This document shows positions 49,162 to 60,095 of a stretch of 64,000 bases of DNA, piece by piece (positions within the stretch are counted from its first letter, which is position 1; each line of letters opens with the position of its first letter). The position numbers and the translations under genes were made by a program. Under the pieces are notes generated by a model. That model was not told the origin of the DNA, did no database searches, and saw only the letters and a list, made by a program, of their open reading frames with translations. Source of the DNA: Tribonema minus (taxonomy: Eukaryota > Sar > Xanthophyceae > Tribonematales > Tribonemataceae); contig JAFCMP010000158.1 of NCBI GenBank assembly GCA_017506865.1, forward strand, positions 62,001-126,000. The letters run 5' to 3'.

Positions 49162-49344
49162 ATGGCATCTCTACAGCACTATCCCCAGTTAAAACCTCGT
49201 GTAGTGGCAGAGCGGGTCCATGAGCACGTGCTCGATGCTTCATCGAGGCTGCCGACCTCGTGGCTGCCATGGACCGCCGTCACAAAGCCGGAATACTGGC
49301 TGAGAGTGATGGCAATCCCAACGAACATCAGAAGAGCTTGCTGA
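49162..49344 (+). pseudogene. Possible displaced N-terminus of the polymerase-like gene
   Basis: An ATG at 49162 opens a 60-codon frame (MASLQHYPQLKPRVVAERV..) that overlaps the start of the palm ORF in a different frame. Its position suggests the true N-terminus, shifted by an indel; not proven. Confidence 0.3.
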
Positions 49345-50072
49345 AACGTAATCTCTACAACGATCTCAAGACTTACAAGAGTTTGCCGCGTGTGTACGGC
49401 TGCCGGCTGGTGCGTTACAACTTCGCCAGCAACAGCAAATTCGGCCGATTGTTTGCGGGCGGGGCGTCCCTACAAACGTTTCCCCGTGACTTCCGCGCGG
49501 CCCTCACGTGTGGACTGCTCCACGACCTCGACATGGTGAACTGCCACATGCACATCATCGCCCACTGCTGCCGGAGCCATGGCATCGACTGCCCGTTGCT
49601 CACGGAGTACATCGCCTGCCGCGAGGCGGTGCTGTCGCGCATCGCCATGGCCAATGGGCTGATGCGCGACGACGTCAAGAGTGTGATTCTGAAGGTCACA
49701 TACGGAGGCAGGGCGACGTACAACTCGCGCCCCGTGCACGACACGTGGCTGGGCATGTACGCGATGGAATGCAAGCGCATCGCGAAACAGCTGTGTGGCT
49801 CTGCCGAATCGCCACACGCCGACTTGGTCACCAAATCAAAGACTAGCAACCCGCTCTTCTCTGCAGTGAGCAAGCTAGCTTGCGGGGTGGAGAACTGTGC
49901 GCTCGGCATCGCTCTGTCGATCTTGCCTACTACAACTCAAGCGGCCGCTCTCGCGTTCGACGGCTTTATGCTGTGTGGCGACATGCCCGCTGGCCTGCAG
50001 GAGCGCATGACGGACAAGATATACGAGAAGATCGGTGCGCGCTTGCCCTTTGTGGAAAAAGCTATACGGTAA
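49260..50072 (+). CDS. Family-A-like polymerase palm domain protein
   Basis: 270-codon open frame without introns; the reported start is GTG (first ATG 49269) and homology probably extends upstream. Three palm motifs are visible in order. A GRLFAGGASLQTFP segment (62-75) is followed by motif A, DLDMVNCHMHIIAH (89-102), recalling GRL..NLQ.IP and DYSQIELR..AH of family A polymerases. Motif B is RDDVKSVILKVTYG (136-149) with exact R-x3-K-x7-YG spacing. Motif C is AFDGFML (232-238), where family A usually has HDE. The catalytic Asp pair is thus preserved but the context is divergent. It is short for a polymerase and no exonuclease domain is visible. The frame ends at a TAA in a 238-bp duplicated segment; the same frame continues past that stop. 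Likely the replicative half of a mobile or viral-type element; activity not shown. Confidence 0.6.
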   Translation: MAAMDRRHKAGILAESDGNPNEHQKSLLKRNLYNDLKTYKSLPRVYGCRLVRYNFASNSKFGRLFAGGASLQTFPRDFRAALTCGLLHDLDMVNCHMHIIAHCCRSHGIDCPLLTEYIACREAVLSRIAMANGLMRDDVKSVILKVTYGGRATYNSRPVHDTWLGMYAMECKRIAKQLCGSAESPHADLVTKSKTSNPLFSAVSKLACGVENCALGIALSILPTTTQAAALAFDGFMLCGDMPAGLQERMTDKIYEKIGARLPFVEKAIR

Positions 50073-50484
50073 CCGCATACGACTGTGGACATGCTGCGCG
50101 CCAAGTTCAAGGTGCCAGTCGCGGTCGTGACAGCAATGCCGGACGCGATGCCGGATTGGATGGAGGAGGACTTCACACCAGACTTCGATGTCGATGCAGA
50201 GGAGCAAGCAAACGAGGCGAACGAGGCATATGAGACGGAGAGCGTCGACGGACAAGATATACGAGAAGATCGGTGCGCGCTTGCCCTTTGTGGAAAAAGC
50301 TATACGGTAACCGCATACGACTGTGGACATGCTGCGCGCCAAGTTCAAGGTGCCAGTCGCGGTCGTGACAGCAATGCCGGACGCAATGCCGGATTGGATG
50401 GAGGAGGACTTCACACCAGACTTCGATGTCGATGCAGAGGAGCAAGCAAACGAGGCGAACGAGGCATATGAGACGGAGAGCGTC
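50009..50484 (+). repeat. 238-bp tandem duplication between polymerase-like and helicase ORFs
   Basis: Copies 50009-50246 and 50247-50484 differ at only one or two bases; GACGGA recurs at each junction. The period is not a multiple of three, so the duplication shifts frame. Each copy contains GCTATACGGTAA, where the polymerase frame stops, and an acidic segment (MPDWMEEDFTPDFDVDAEE) in the same frame after the stop. Confidence 0.95.
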
Positions 50485-50513
50485 GACGGAGATCAGCAGG
50501 ATGAGCCCGTTAC

Positions 50514-51656
50514 TTGGCGGACGGTATCATTTTGCTCTGCCCGGCGGCGATGATCTCGATCGCTGCGGGCATGGGAGATGGCAAAACGTACGCGATAATG
50601 GCTTTCGTTGAGCACGCGGTCAGGGAGGGGAAGACCGTCGTGTTTGCGACCCAGCGACGTATCATGATCCTCTCTACACTCGGGAAAGAGCTCAGAAAGC
50701 GAGGCATCCCGTTCACAGACTACAGGGACATCAATGGCGCCATCAACGTGGCGGATCATCAGGTGCTGCTCATCGAGTACGAGTCACTGCATCGTCTCCT
50801 AGCCGGCACGTACCACTGCGTCATCTACGATGAGTTCCGCTCCATCATCAACACCATGAACAGCTCCACCAATGGGGTTTTCAAGATCGATAACTACGAG
50901 CGCTTCGCCGACTTGGTGGTGACCGCGGACAAGAACGTTTTCACCGATGCAGACATCACGACGGATGGTGCCTGTTGTCAAATCGAGGACCGCTTGGCAG
51001 AGAGACGGGCGAAGGTGCGGACGGACGAGTACATGCGCCTGGCCCGCGCTACACGCGACGCCGGGGGTGATCCTACAGATCTACTCGCGCAAGCATTGAA
51101 TAGCGTGCCCGAGCCAGTAATGAGGTTCGACCCCCAGATCCGCCGCATGTGTCGGACAGCCAACTTCGTCACCGTCGAGCAGGCCGTCTGGCGTGCACGC
51201 GCTGATCTGCACAAGGGTCGTTGCATCATGATTGCGTGCGGCTCTAGGGAGAGGGCTACGGTGCTGGAGCAGCTGCTCATTCCCCACCTCACGACTGGCT
51301 CCATGGGCCTGTACACTAGTGAGACGGATAATACTGCCGACCTCATCAACATCGACGACGTCTGGGATGGGCACCAGTGTATCATATTCACCACAGTCAT
51401 CACCACCGGCATCGACTACAACACCCTGATCCACCGCATCTTCATATTCCCGTGTGCCAACACGGCGACAGCCTGCGACGCATTCCAGCAGGGAGGGAGG
51501 GGTCGGAACGTCCTGACCAATGAGATCTGGATAGCTGTCAAAGAGGGCGCGTACCAGGAAGCCCTGCAGAAGCCTTTGACTCGCTGTGAGATTGACAAAA
51601 CCGCTCAAGAGGAGATGGATCGCATCGCTGCGGGTGGCGTCATCATGGCGCCCTAG
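50514..51656 (+). CDS. SF2 helicase of the origin-binding-protein type
   Basis: 380-codon intronless frame; the first codon is TTG, so the real start is probably upstream or fused to the preceding frame. Motif I GMGDGKT (19-25), motif II YDEFRSI (105-111), motif III-like FTDADIT (143-149), motif V TTVITTGIDYN and motif VI QQGGRGRNV (325-333) appear in order. The DEFRSI..NSSTNG style and overall length resemble the helicase core of origin-of-replication-binding proteins (Herpes_ori_bp type, also found in eukaryotic mobile elements). It would unwind DNA at replication start, together with the polymerase-like ORF upstream. In the alternative frame, ORF 51586-51822 may hold a shifted C-terminus. 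It ends 238 bp from the convergent membrane-protein gene. Confidence 0.75.
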   Translation: MADGIILLCPAAMISIAAGMGDGKTYAIMAFVEHAVREGKTVVFATQRRIMILSTLGKELRKRGIPFTDYRDINGAINVADHQVLLIEYESLHRLLAGTYHCVIYDEFRSIINTMNSSTNGVFKIDNYERFADLVVTADKNVFTDADITTDGACCQIEDRLAERRAKVRTDEYMRLARATRDAGGDPTDLLAQALNSVPEPVMRFDPQIRRMCRTANFVTVEQAVWRARADLHKGRCIMIACGSRERATVLEQLLIPHLTTGSMGLYTSETDNTADLINIDDVWDGHQCIIFTTVITTGIDYNTLIHRIFIFPCANTATACDAFQQGGRGRNVLTNEIWIAVKEGAYQEALQKPLTRCEIDKTAQEEMDRIAAGGVIMAP

Positions 51657-51893
51657 CACTGCGGACGCTGCGGCAGCACTGGTGCTCACGATCGGTGCGG
51701 AGGCGGTGACTGTCAACTACCGCCGAGCGCATCCCGACCTGGTAGTTGCCGCCGGCTACTCTAGCATGGAGTCGCGGTTCTGCGCCACCATAGTGGACTA
51801 CGTCCGCAGTCGTGCACTATAAAACTCATCGCAAGGCATGAAAGCATGGTCGACAGCACACATCGTGAATTGCAGATGAAGCGATCGGTGATA

Positions 51894-54800
51894 TTAAGAC
51901 ATCGGCGAAGGTGCAGAAGCGTCGTCGACCTGAGTTGCGGTGCTCCTCATGGCGTTTCTAGGCGATTCGCTGTAAGGATCGAACAAAGAGTTTTGACGAA
52001 GAGGGCCACCTGCTGTTTGCACACCTCTGTACCCCAGCGCTACTTGGGTGAGAGCCATCACGAGCAGCAGCACATTCAGCGCTATCAGACGATTTCCGAT
52101 CGCCCTCTCGCTGTCCCCTTCTACCCATTGCACTTGCATCAGCAGTGACGTGAACATACTGCACACAACAATACCATAACCTAATGTGTACAGCCACTTG
52201 TCCATCCTCTCCTGGTGAGGACGAACTTGCTCGTACACCATAGCTGTGAAAAACGCGAACATACATGCGACAGCACTTTGGCCTGGGCTGCCGGGCATGA
52301 TGAAGACGAGGAGGCCCGCCAGCATCAGTCGCCGCACGCACTCTGCGGTCTCCCAATAAAATGCACGACCCTTATACGGGCGCCACAAGAACGATGTTGC
52401 CGATGCAAGTCGGGACGGCAGCTGCGTGCGATCACGCTGCCTCACTGCAGATCGCCAAAGGATGGAAGCGTATAACGCCGGGATCCCCACCGGATACACC
52501 ACAATCATCAAAGCGGCATAAATCGAATACTTCGTGTGCGTACCCTCTTCGTCGTCGCACCGCAGTGAGTAGTCCGCTCGCAGATAACTTTTGCCTGTAT
52601 TCAACTCGTCGCACCTGAAGGTCTCGAAGACCGTGAGCGACACGCCTGAAAAGATCAGGAAGGTGAACACCAGGAAGGCGTTGACATCTCTCGCGACGAC
52701 CTCTCGAAGCTTTGGGGCGACCACGTGCCTTCGGCGAGATACGAGCCATAAGTAGCAGCGCGGGCTGAAGATCAGGGCGGTGATCACCAGGGGCGCCAAC
52801 GTGGTGACGAGAAGCCGGCCGTAGAAATCCACGTCGGCGGCGCACCCGGGTGAGGTCAGCCATCGCATGTCCAGGGACATGAAGTCCACCGCACGCAGGA
52901 ACTTGAGGTACTGCAGTGGCAATACCAGGCCGGTGATGCTGATGTACTGAGTGAGCACTTGCAGGACGTCGATCGGGATTCGAAACCGCTGCATGAGCAG
53001 CACTCCGATGCGTGCAAGTTTTAAACCGCAACTAGCGGCCCTGACTGTCTGAGCGCCGTCTACCACGTCGCCCACTCCAGTCGACCTCGAGAACAAGAGC
53101 CACATCAGCAGAAGTATCGCCAGTGCCACGACCGCCAGTGCGGTGGCGGTTGCTGCAGTCACGGCGCTGGTGCACTCGACGCAGCGGTAGCCTGGCAAGC
53201 TCGCGTACCCGGTTTCGCACACTGCACAATCTAGCAGAAGCACGAGGAGAATGTGTCAACACGTCTTATGCACCAATGACGTCATCACATCGACGACACC
53301 ATGACAGAAATTGATCATGCGGAACGCCTGATTTCAAGTGCTTGTAAAATATTGACTCACATGGCCCTGTGTAGCCTTCACTGCAGTAGATGTCGGTGGG
53401 GTCCCGCAAGCTTTTTCTGTTGCCTAAGCAGGCTCCAGCGTTCCAGCATGATCGTATGTCTGTTTGGTTGAAGGTTTCTCTCCAGAAACCGGAGGCCACA
53501 GGCAGCGTGTCCACAGTGAGCCCGATCGAGTCGCAGTTGAGTTCGGGCAGGTCGCAGGTCACGCAAATGTGCTGGTTGTTGGCATCCACTGTCAGATATT
53601 GAAGACGGTTGCAGCACGACCTGCAAAGTGGACATGGTGGCAAGGGACTGCGAGGCATTAGCCTGATGATGGACGTAATGTCGACCGCAATCACTGAGGT
53701 TACTCGCCACCCCGTCCCATACCCCGTTGAAGCTTCCACACAGGGAAGGTCGACGCCACCGGTGCTCACGCCGTCGTAGCAGCATTGAGCTACGTTGTTG
53801 ACAAATGATGTGTTCTTATCCACATCTACACTCAACGCTGTTGCTGTACCCTGCTGTATAACGGCTCCTCCGGCACCCACTGCTGCGGTGTTGTTGGTGA
53901 ACACACAATCACGAACGTTGAAATTGCGGGCGTCGTCAGCCTGTGCTAGCGACAAGGCTCCGCCAACAGGACTGGAGTTGTTGACAAACTTGCAGTCGTC
54001 TATGTGCCCAGTCACCGTCGCTTCCAGGTACAGTGCGCCTCCTGTCTCCGAGGCGTTGTTGAATAAGAACGAGGTATCCTTGATTTTGGCCGTCGCATCC
54101 TGTGCCAAGTAAATGCCTGCGCCTTTTCCACCTGCAATACATGGGGGGATGACGGCAACGGAACAACAAGCTTCATCAAAACGCTGGGTTTGTGCTCTTA
54201 GTCCGTTGATTGACTTGTAGTTGTACACACCTGAATTGTGCTCAAACGACGAAGAGCTGATCGAGACGTTCCCCGCCGAAAAGATCGCGCCGTCCTCGTG
54301 GGAGTCAGAGTCCCATATGCCGACCGTCGACATCAACAATTCTGACCGTGCTGCTCCGTACACAATACCTCCTTTGATGGCTGCAACAGTGCAGACAGCA
54401 ATCACGTAGAACAGAAATGAGATATGTGGGCAAAGCACATCAACAGGTTGGTCAGTTGGCTGATGCAACAGAGTGAGATGGCAACATTGGCGATGATGTG
54501 CCAGCAGGTCAGCGTCCTCTCAGCTCAGGCGCCGCAATTCACTGTTGCATAGCGAGCCTGGTCAGAAATCTCCCAGATGATATCCTTCACCTTTGCTTCA
54601 TGTAAAGTTGCACTCGGTGCTGTTTACTCGCCCTCCATCACCCACCATGATGGTGCCTCCATAGTGCGCCGCAGTGTTGTCATGAAAGGCCGATGAAAAA
54701 AAGCTTGCAGAGCCAGAATATATGTAGACTGCTCCACCATCTGCAATTCAAACGGTTAATTGACAACAAATCAGCTGGTGGCGCATATGCGCATACATCG

Positions 54801-57800
54801 AAGTGATACCTGTGACGATGTCCTGCATCTTGTTGTGCACCTGCAGAGGGATGATAGCGCCAGAGTGTAATGCACATGACATGCTGTTGTGACTGAAGCA
54901 ACAGCATGTGAAGACGGTGCGTACCCAGAGTGACAAAGCGCTCAACGATGACGAGGCCAGCAAAACATGCAAACACTTTTCTGCAAATCCATTATCATGG
55001 ATCCTCCTAGAGTGCACACACGACACCATGCATTTCATAGCACTCATGAAAGCTGGTCACAGCATGCGCGCATCATCAGGGACGGCACCGGCTCACGTTA
55101 CGAGAAATAACATACCTTCTGCTGTGTTGAAGGCGAAGGTCGAGTTGCCGCATATTAACTTGCCATCGTTGGAGATGGCTCCACCGTCATCTGCAACGCA
55201 ACCGAAGCGAGCGGTCAGAACACTGGTTGTTAGACCGATGCCACGATGGATCCCAGAGTGCACAGAGGTCGCGGTGCATCTCATAGAGCTCAGCTGCGCC
55301 GTGCCGGCCACAGCACGCTCAAGTCACAGCACGCGTGCGCCGTCGGGCACGGCAGCGCCTCACATCACGAAGTGCAAAACACAAGGTTCGACTTACTTGC
55401 TGCTGTGTTGGATGTGAAGGTCGAGTTGCCGCTGGTGAAATCGCCATAATTGGAGATGGCTCCACCGTGATCTGCAACGCCATCGAACGAGCAGTCAGAA
55501 CGCTGATTGATCGATTGATGAACAATTGATCCCGGAGTGCACAGATGTCACGCACATCTCACAGAGCTCAGGTGCGCTGCGCCGGCCGCAGCACGCTCAT
55601 GTCACAGCACGCATGCGCCGTCGAGCACGGCATAGCCTCTCATCACCAAGTACAAAACACAAGTTTTGACTTACTTGCTGCTGTGTTGGAGGTGAAGATT
55701 GAGTTGCCGCAGGTGAAATCGCCATCAAAATTGTAAATAGCTCCACCCTCTCCATCTGCAACGCAGCCAGAGCAAGCAGTCAGAACAATGGTTGATCAAT
55801 CAATGCCACAATGGATCCCAGAGTGCACAGACGTCGCGGCGCATATCAAAGAACTCAGGCGCGCCACGCCGGGCATAGCACGCTCATGTCACAGCACGCG
55901 CGCGCCATTGGGCACGGCATCGCCTCACATCACCAAGTGCAAAACACAAGTTTTGACTTACCTGCTGTGTTAGATGTGAAGGTCAAGTTGCCGCAGGTGA
56001 AATGGCCATTATAATTGAAGATGGCTCCGCCGTCATCTGCAACGCAACCGAAGCGAGCGGTCAGAACGCTGGTTGATCGATCGATGCCACGGTGGATCCC
56101 GGAGTGCACAGACGTCGCGGCGCATCTCATAGAGCTCAGGTGCGCCGCGCCGTCCATACTTCGCTCATGTCACACCACGCGCGCGCCGTCAGGCACAGCA
56201 TCGCCGCTCATCACCAAGTGCAAAACACAAGTTTTGACTTACATGCTGTGTTGGAGGTGAAGGTCGAGTTGCCGCAGGTGAAATTGCCAATATTGGAGAT
56301 GGCTCCACCCTCTCCATCTGCAACGCAGCCAGAACAAGCAGTCAGAACGATGGCTGATCGATCAATGTAACGATGGATCCACAGTGCACAGACGTCGCGG
56401 CGCATCTCATAGACCTCAGGTGCGCCACGCCGGCCACAGCACGCTCACGTCAGAGCACGCGCGCGCCATTGGGCACGGCATCGCCTCATATCACCAAGTG
56501 CAAAACACATGTTTTGACTTACCTGCTGAGTTGGATGTGAAGGTCGAGTTGCCGCAGGTGAAATGGCCATCATAATTGTAGATGGCTCCGCCGCCATCTG
56601 CAACGCAACCGAAGCGAGCGGTCAGAACGCTGGTTGATCGATCGATGCCACGATGGATCCCAGAGTGCACAGACGTCGCGGCGCATCTCATAGTGCTCAA
56701 GTGCGCCGCGCCGTCCACAGTACGCTCATGTCACACCACGCGCGCGCCGTCAGGCACAGCATCGCCTCTCATCACCAAGTGCAAAACACAAGTTTTGACT
56801 TACCTGCTGAGTTAGAGGCGAAGGTCGAGTTGCCGCACGTGAAATCGCCATCATTGTAGATGGCTCCGCCGGAATCTGCAACGCAACCGAAGCGAGCGGT
56901 CAGGACGCTGGTTGTTAGACCGATGCCATGATGGATCCCACAGTGCACAGACGTCGCGGCGCATCTCATAGAGCTCAGGTGCGCCGCGCCGGCCACAGCA
57001 CGCTCATGTCACAGAACGTGCGCGCCGTCGGGCACAGCATTCAATTTGCCTCTCATCACCAAGTGCAAAACACAAGTTTTGACTTCCTTGCTCTGTTGGA
57101 GGTGAAGGTCGAGTTGCTGCAGGTAAAATCGCCATCATTGGAGATGGCTCCGCCATTAACTGCGATGCCACCGCGAGCCGTCACAACGCCGGTTGATCAG
57201 TCAATGCCACAATGGATCCCGGAGTGCACAGACATCGCCGCGCATCTCAAAGAACTCGGTGCGCCACGCCGGGCATAGCATGATCATGTCACAGCACGTG
57301 CGCGCGGTTGCGCTTAGCATGGCCTCACACTTGAGCGTGTCAGGGGCAATACGACACTCCTTCCACAACGATGGTGATGATGGTGAGGTGAAAGACGAGT
57401 CGCTCAATGTATACTCAAGTCGAAGTGATTAATAGACTTAATGCTCCACTTCAACATGCAAACTGGATGGCTTGCCTGCAGTGTTCTGTGCAAAAGCACA
57501 ATTGTGGCATGCGACGTTTCCACTGCTGAAGATAGCTCCACCGCTACCAAACTTAATCGAGGAAGAGGAGGAGGAGGAGAAGGAGGAGGAGGAGGAGGAG
57601 GAGAAGGAGGAGGAGGAGGAGGAGGAGAAGGAGGAGGACGTGGCGGAGACAACTGCGTACAAAGTGCACATAGCAGAGACGAAAAGGGATGTTGCAACTG
57701 AGAGTGGACATCCTACCATTTGCAGTTTCCTGTGCACATTGTGAGCAAACTGCACAATGTCAGCACACGGCAGGCGGAAACATCAACAGAATCAAATGAT

Positions 57801-58354
57801 CAGGAGGCGTGACGTATCAATAGATGCTTCAAGGCAGAATATTTCCGCAATCCATGACATTCGAGTTTGTGACGTGGGTGTAACAGACACCTACCTTCGT
57901 TGAACCAAAATTGGCACGCCTTTAGCGACAGCTGCCGGCCTTTGGCAACTCTGATGGCTCCACCTCCGTATTTAGCATATGCAGGTAGCTCAATAAAACC
58001 ATCCCTGAGCCTCAGGTTTTGCAGTGTCACGGAAGCGCCATTCCGCACGCGCATGATTTGCAACTTGCTTTGCCCCGAAATTGCAGCGGGCTCCGAGTCT
58101 GTGCCAATGCCGGTGATGTCAAGGGACGTTCCTTTGGCCACGATGATCGGTTCTGTCAGCCCCACAAACCCTCGCCACTTCACCTTGATGGTCTGATCAC
58201 GGCACGCCGCCGCCGCTGTAAGCTTCATCGCGGACGCATGGTCATCGATGATGTCAGGGGGTGCCTTGCAAGCCGGGGCAACAGGGGCCGCGATCGCTCT
58301 CATGAGCAGCGCAGGCAATGCCCATAGGACTTTCACTGACAGTGTGCGACTCAT
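51894..58354 (-). CDS. PMP-repeat beta-helix surface protein with multi-pass membrane C-terminus
   Basis: Start ATG 58354 gives a signal peptide (MSRTLSVKVLWALPALL..). Exon 1 is 58354-57895. Downstream exons supported: 57551-57476, the array 57159-55116 (eight exons of about 75 bp), 54740-54646, 54380-54231, 54131-53361, 53230-51894. The ectodomain carries PMP-like units (DGGAI.N.G..TCGNSTFTSNTA; GGALYLE; FLFNNAS) that normally fold as a parallel beta-helix. Then come CPLCRSCC, GFWRETF and CSEGYTGP joined across an intron to YCAVCETGY, a Cys-rich juxtamembrane module. The last exon has several hydrophobic helices plus YPVGIPALYASILWR and RRLMLAGLLVF, seen in large alga and oomycete membrane proteins of unknown role. 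Likely on the cell surface, perhaps sensing or adhesion. Exon joining in the array is not fully verified. Confidence 0.8.
55116..57159 (-). repeat. Tandem exon-plus-intron array, 8 units of about 280 bp
   Basis: Exons at 57159 down to about 57084, 56875-56804, 56597-56523, 56317-56243, 56036-55962, 55755-55675, 55471-55397 and 55190-55116, each flanked by near-identical intron sequence. Each exon encodes one GGAI.N..F.CGNSTFTSN.A unit of 72-81 bp. Most donors read GTAAGT; the 57.08 kb unit has GGAAGT instead, so its donor is broken. Confidence 0.9.
57558..57643. repeat. GGA/GAA polypurine microsatellite
   Basis: About 86 bp of (GGA)n with GAA interruptions on the plus strand, inside an intron of the PMP-repeat gene. 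The Glu-rich and Ser-rich ORFs across it are artefacts of the repeat. Confidence 0.9.
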
Positions 58355-59345
58355 TGCAACTGCTCCCCCCTGCGCAGCTTGCCAATGGGGGATGCCTGTA
58401 CCTCTCACTCCTCTGCACCACCTGAATGCACCGACCACAATGGCAAACATACATTGTCAAGCCAGCCATTCACAAAGAAACTCTTTGCACCCATGTCACC
58501 GCAGTGTAGCGGATTGCAGTCTGAACAGTCCGGAGCTGGCATCTCCGGGCACTGCGCTGAGCTGCGTGCTCATTATGCAGGGTGCATCCATCTTCGGTCA
58601 TAATTGTGATGCTCGCACAATGCGGCTGCTGCGGGCTGTCGATTTTCACATAAAGAAGGGCCTACCTGATGCGCTGCAGCTCCGCTGCAGCCCTCCTGTG
58701 CCCACTGCTGCTGCGCCACCCTTGTGTTCCTGAGCTTTTAATGTGCAGGAGATGCAACTGCGGCTGCTCGGCGGCCTGCGCTGCGGCTTCTGGCACTTTT
58801 GAATGCGCTGCTGCTTGCGGCACCCCCGATTGCAGCTGTTCCGCAACTGCGGGTTGCATTTCTCCTGTGCAATGACGTTCACTGCGGTGGCGCTCCGGCT
58901 CAGAGAAAGTTCTCAAGAATTTTACTATGCGCAATCGCGTCCGGCCGATTTCACCGAAATCCCGCGCTGCGCCGGCTTCCGCTGCTGCTGTTCGACTTAG
59001 TTTGCAGTTAGATTCATTTCAACAGAGGCTTCAACATGATGGTAGGCTCTATTACACGATTTCGAGGCTTCGCAGCAGTTGGTTGCGCACAGTACACACT
59101 CACTGGCGCCGCAATCTGTGGACGGCATATCAGCACACACCGCCTGTGCATGACCGCTGCAGCGTACGGCTGCTCCCGTGCGCGATGGCTCGAGCGCCAA
59201 AACGCTCCGAGTGCAAACGCCTCAAGCGCAGAACGGCTCATGTGCACGACAGCTGAAGTGCACGGCGTCGACAGTCTGTGAGAGCTGGAGTGCACCACGC
59301 TGTAAGTGCACCACGTGCATGGTGGATTATAGCTTCAGCGCACGA

Positions 59346-59485
59346 CAGCTTATGGCGAAGGCTAGGGCGACGGTCAATACAAAGGTCAAAGAAAGGACGA
59401 AGGCGAAGGTGAGGACGATGGCGAAAGCGAAGGCGAAGGCGAAAACGAAGACGAAGATGAAGGCGAAGGCGGAGGCGGAGGCAAC
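59346..59485. repeat. GCGAAG-type hexanucleotide microsatellite
   Basis: Imperfect AAGGCGAAGGCG array, translated as a Lys/Ala run in one frame. Confidence 0.85.
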
Positions 59486-60068
59486 TCGAATGCGATGGCA
59501 GAGGGCGAGCTATGCCGGCATCTGCTCCAAACGCTATGATGTCGCTGCACACGCCCGTTGCAGGCGGCACTGTTCGCCCCACGTGCACTGTGGACGACAT
59601 GCAGCGCTGTTCGCGCTGCCGCCGCTGTGCCGGCTTGCAACTCTTCATGTGCCGCACGTTGCGTGGTGCTCCGCGACTTCGATGCAGACCATGCAAATTT
59701 AATTTTTCTGCACACGACGGCTTTGAGCGATTTGTGCCATCAATTGGGTCATGCACTTCCATCAACAACCCTTTCTCGGTCGCAAATATCCAGAGCGTTG
59801 TTCAAACCTAAACTGGGGTCTGCCCGACCAGTGTTTGTGCAATCCACTGCTGATAATAGCCCTGCGGGCTGGGGGGAAGTCCTAGGGACGCGTGTAGATA
59901 GAGTACACCATGGTGCCTACAAAAAGCAACAAATGCATTGTGTTTGCTCACAAGCTGTGTAAATTTGATGGCAGGGTTGTCGTATTGCAACAACATTTTA
60001 GAAGCTGGCCATGCAGACAGGCACACCACTGTCAATGCACAGCAGCAGAGGAAGTTCGAGCAGCGAAC

Positions 60069-60095
60069 CCCATATTTGGGCCAGCCTGGCCCAAA
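60069..60095. repeat. Inverted repeat, 12-bp arms with 3-bp loop
   Basis: ATATTTGGGCCA, loop GCC, then the exact reverse complement. It could form a hairpin and lies about 450 bp before the first MULE exon. Confidence 0.85.

Noticed and set aside
55116-57159. CRISPR-like 75-bp repeats with about 200-bp spacers
   Set aside because: The intervening sequences are near-identical introns, and the repeats encode in-frame PMP units with splice sites.
57472-57744. Glu-rich plus-strand ORF and Ser-rich minus-strand ORF
   Set aside because: Produced by the GGA/GAA microsatellite inside an intron; no independent coding evidence.
51894-58354. Bacterial (chlamydial) origin of the PMP-repeat gene by recent transfer
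   Set aside because: The gene is intron-rich and ends in a eukaryote-style multi-pass domain; PMP-like repeats are also known in algae and protists. Nothing here shows recent transfer.
59178-59702. Lys/Ala-rich 174-codon ORF
   Set aside because: Mostly translation of a hexanucleotide microsatellite.
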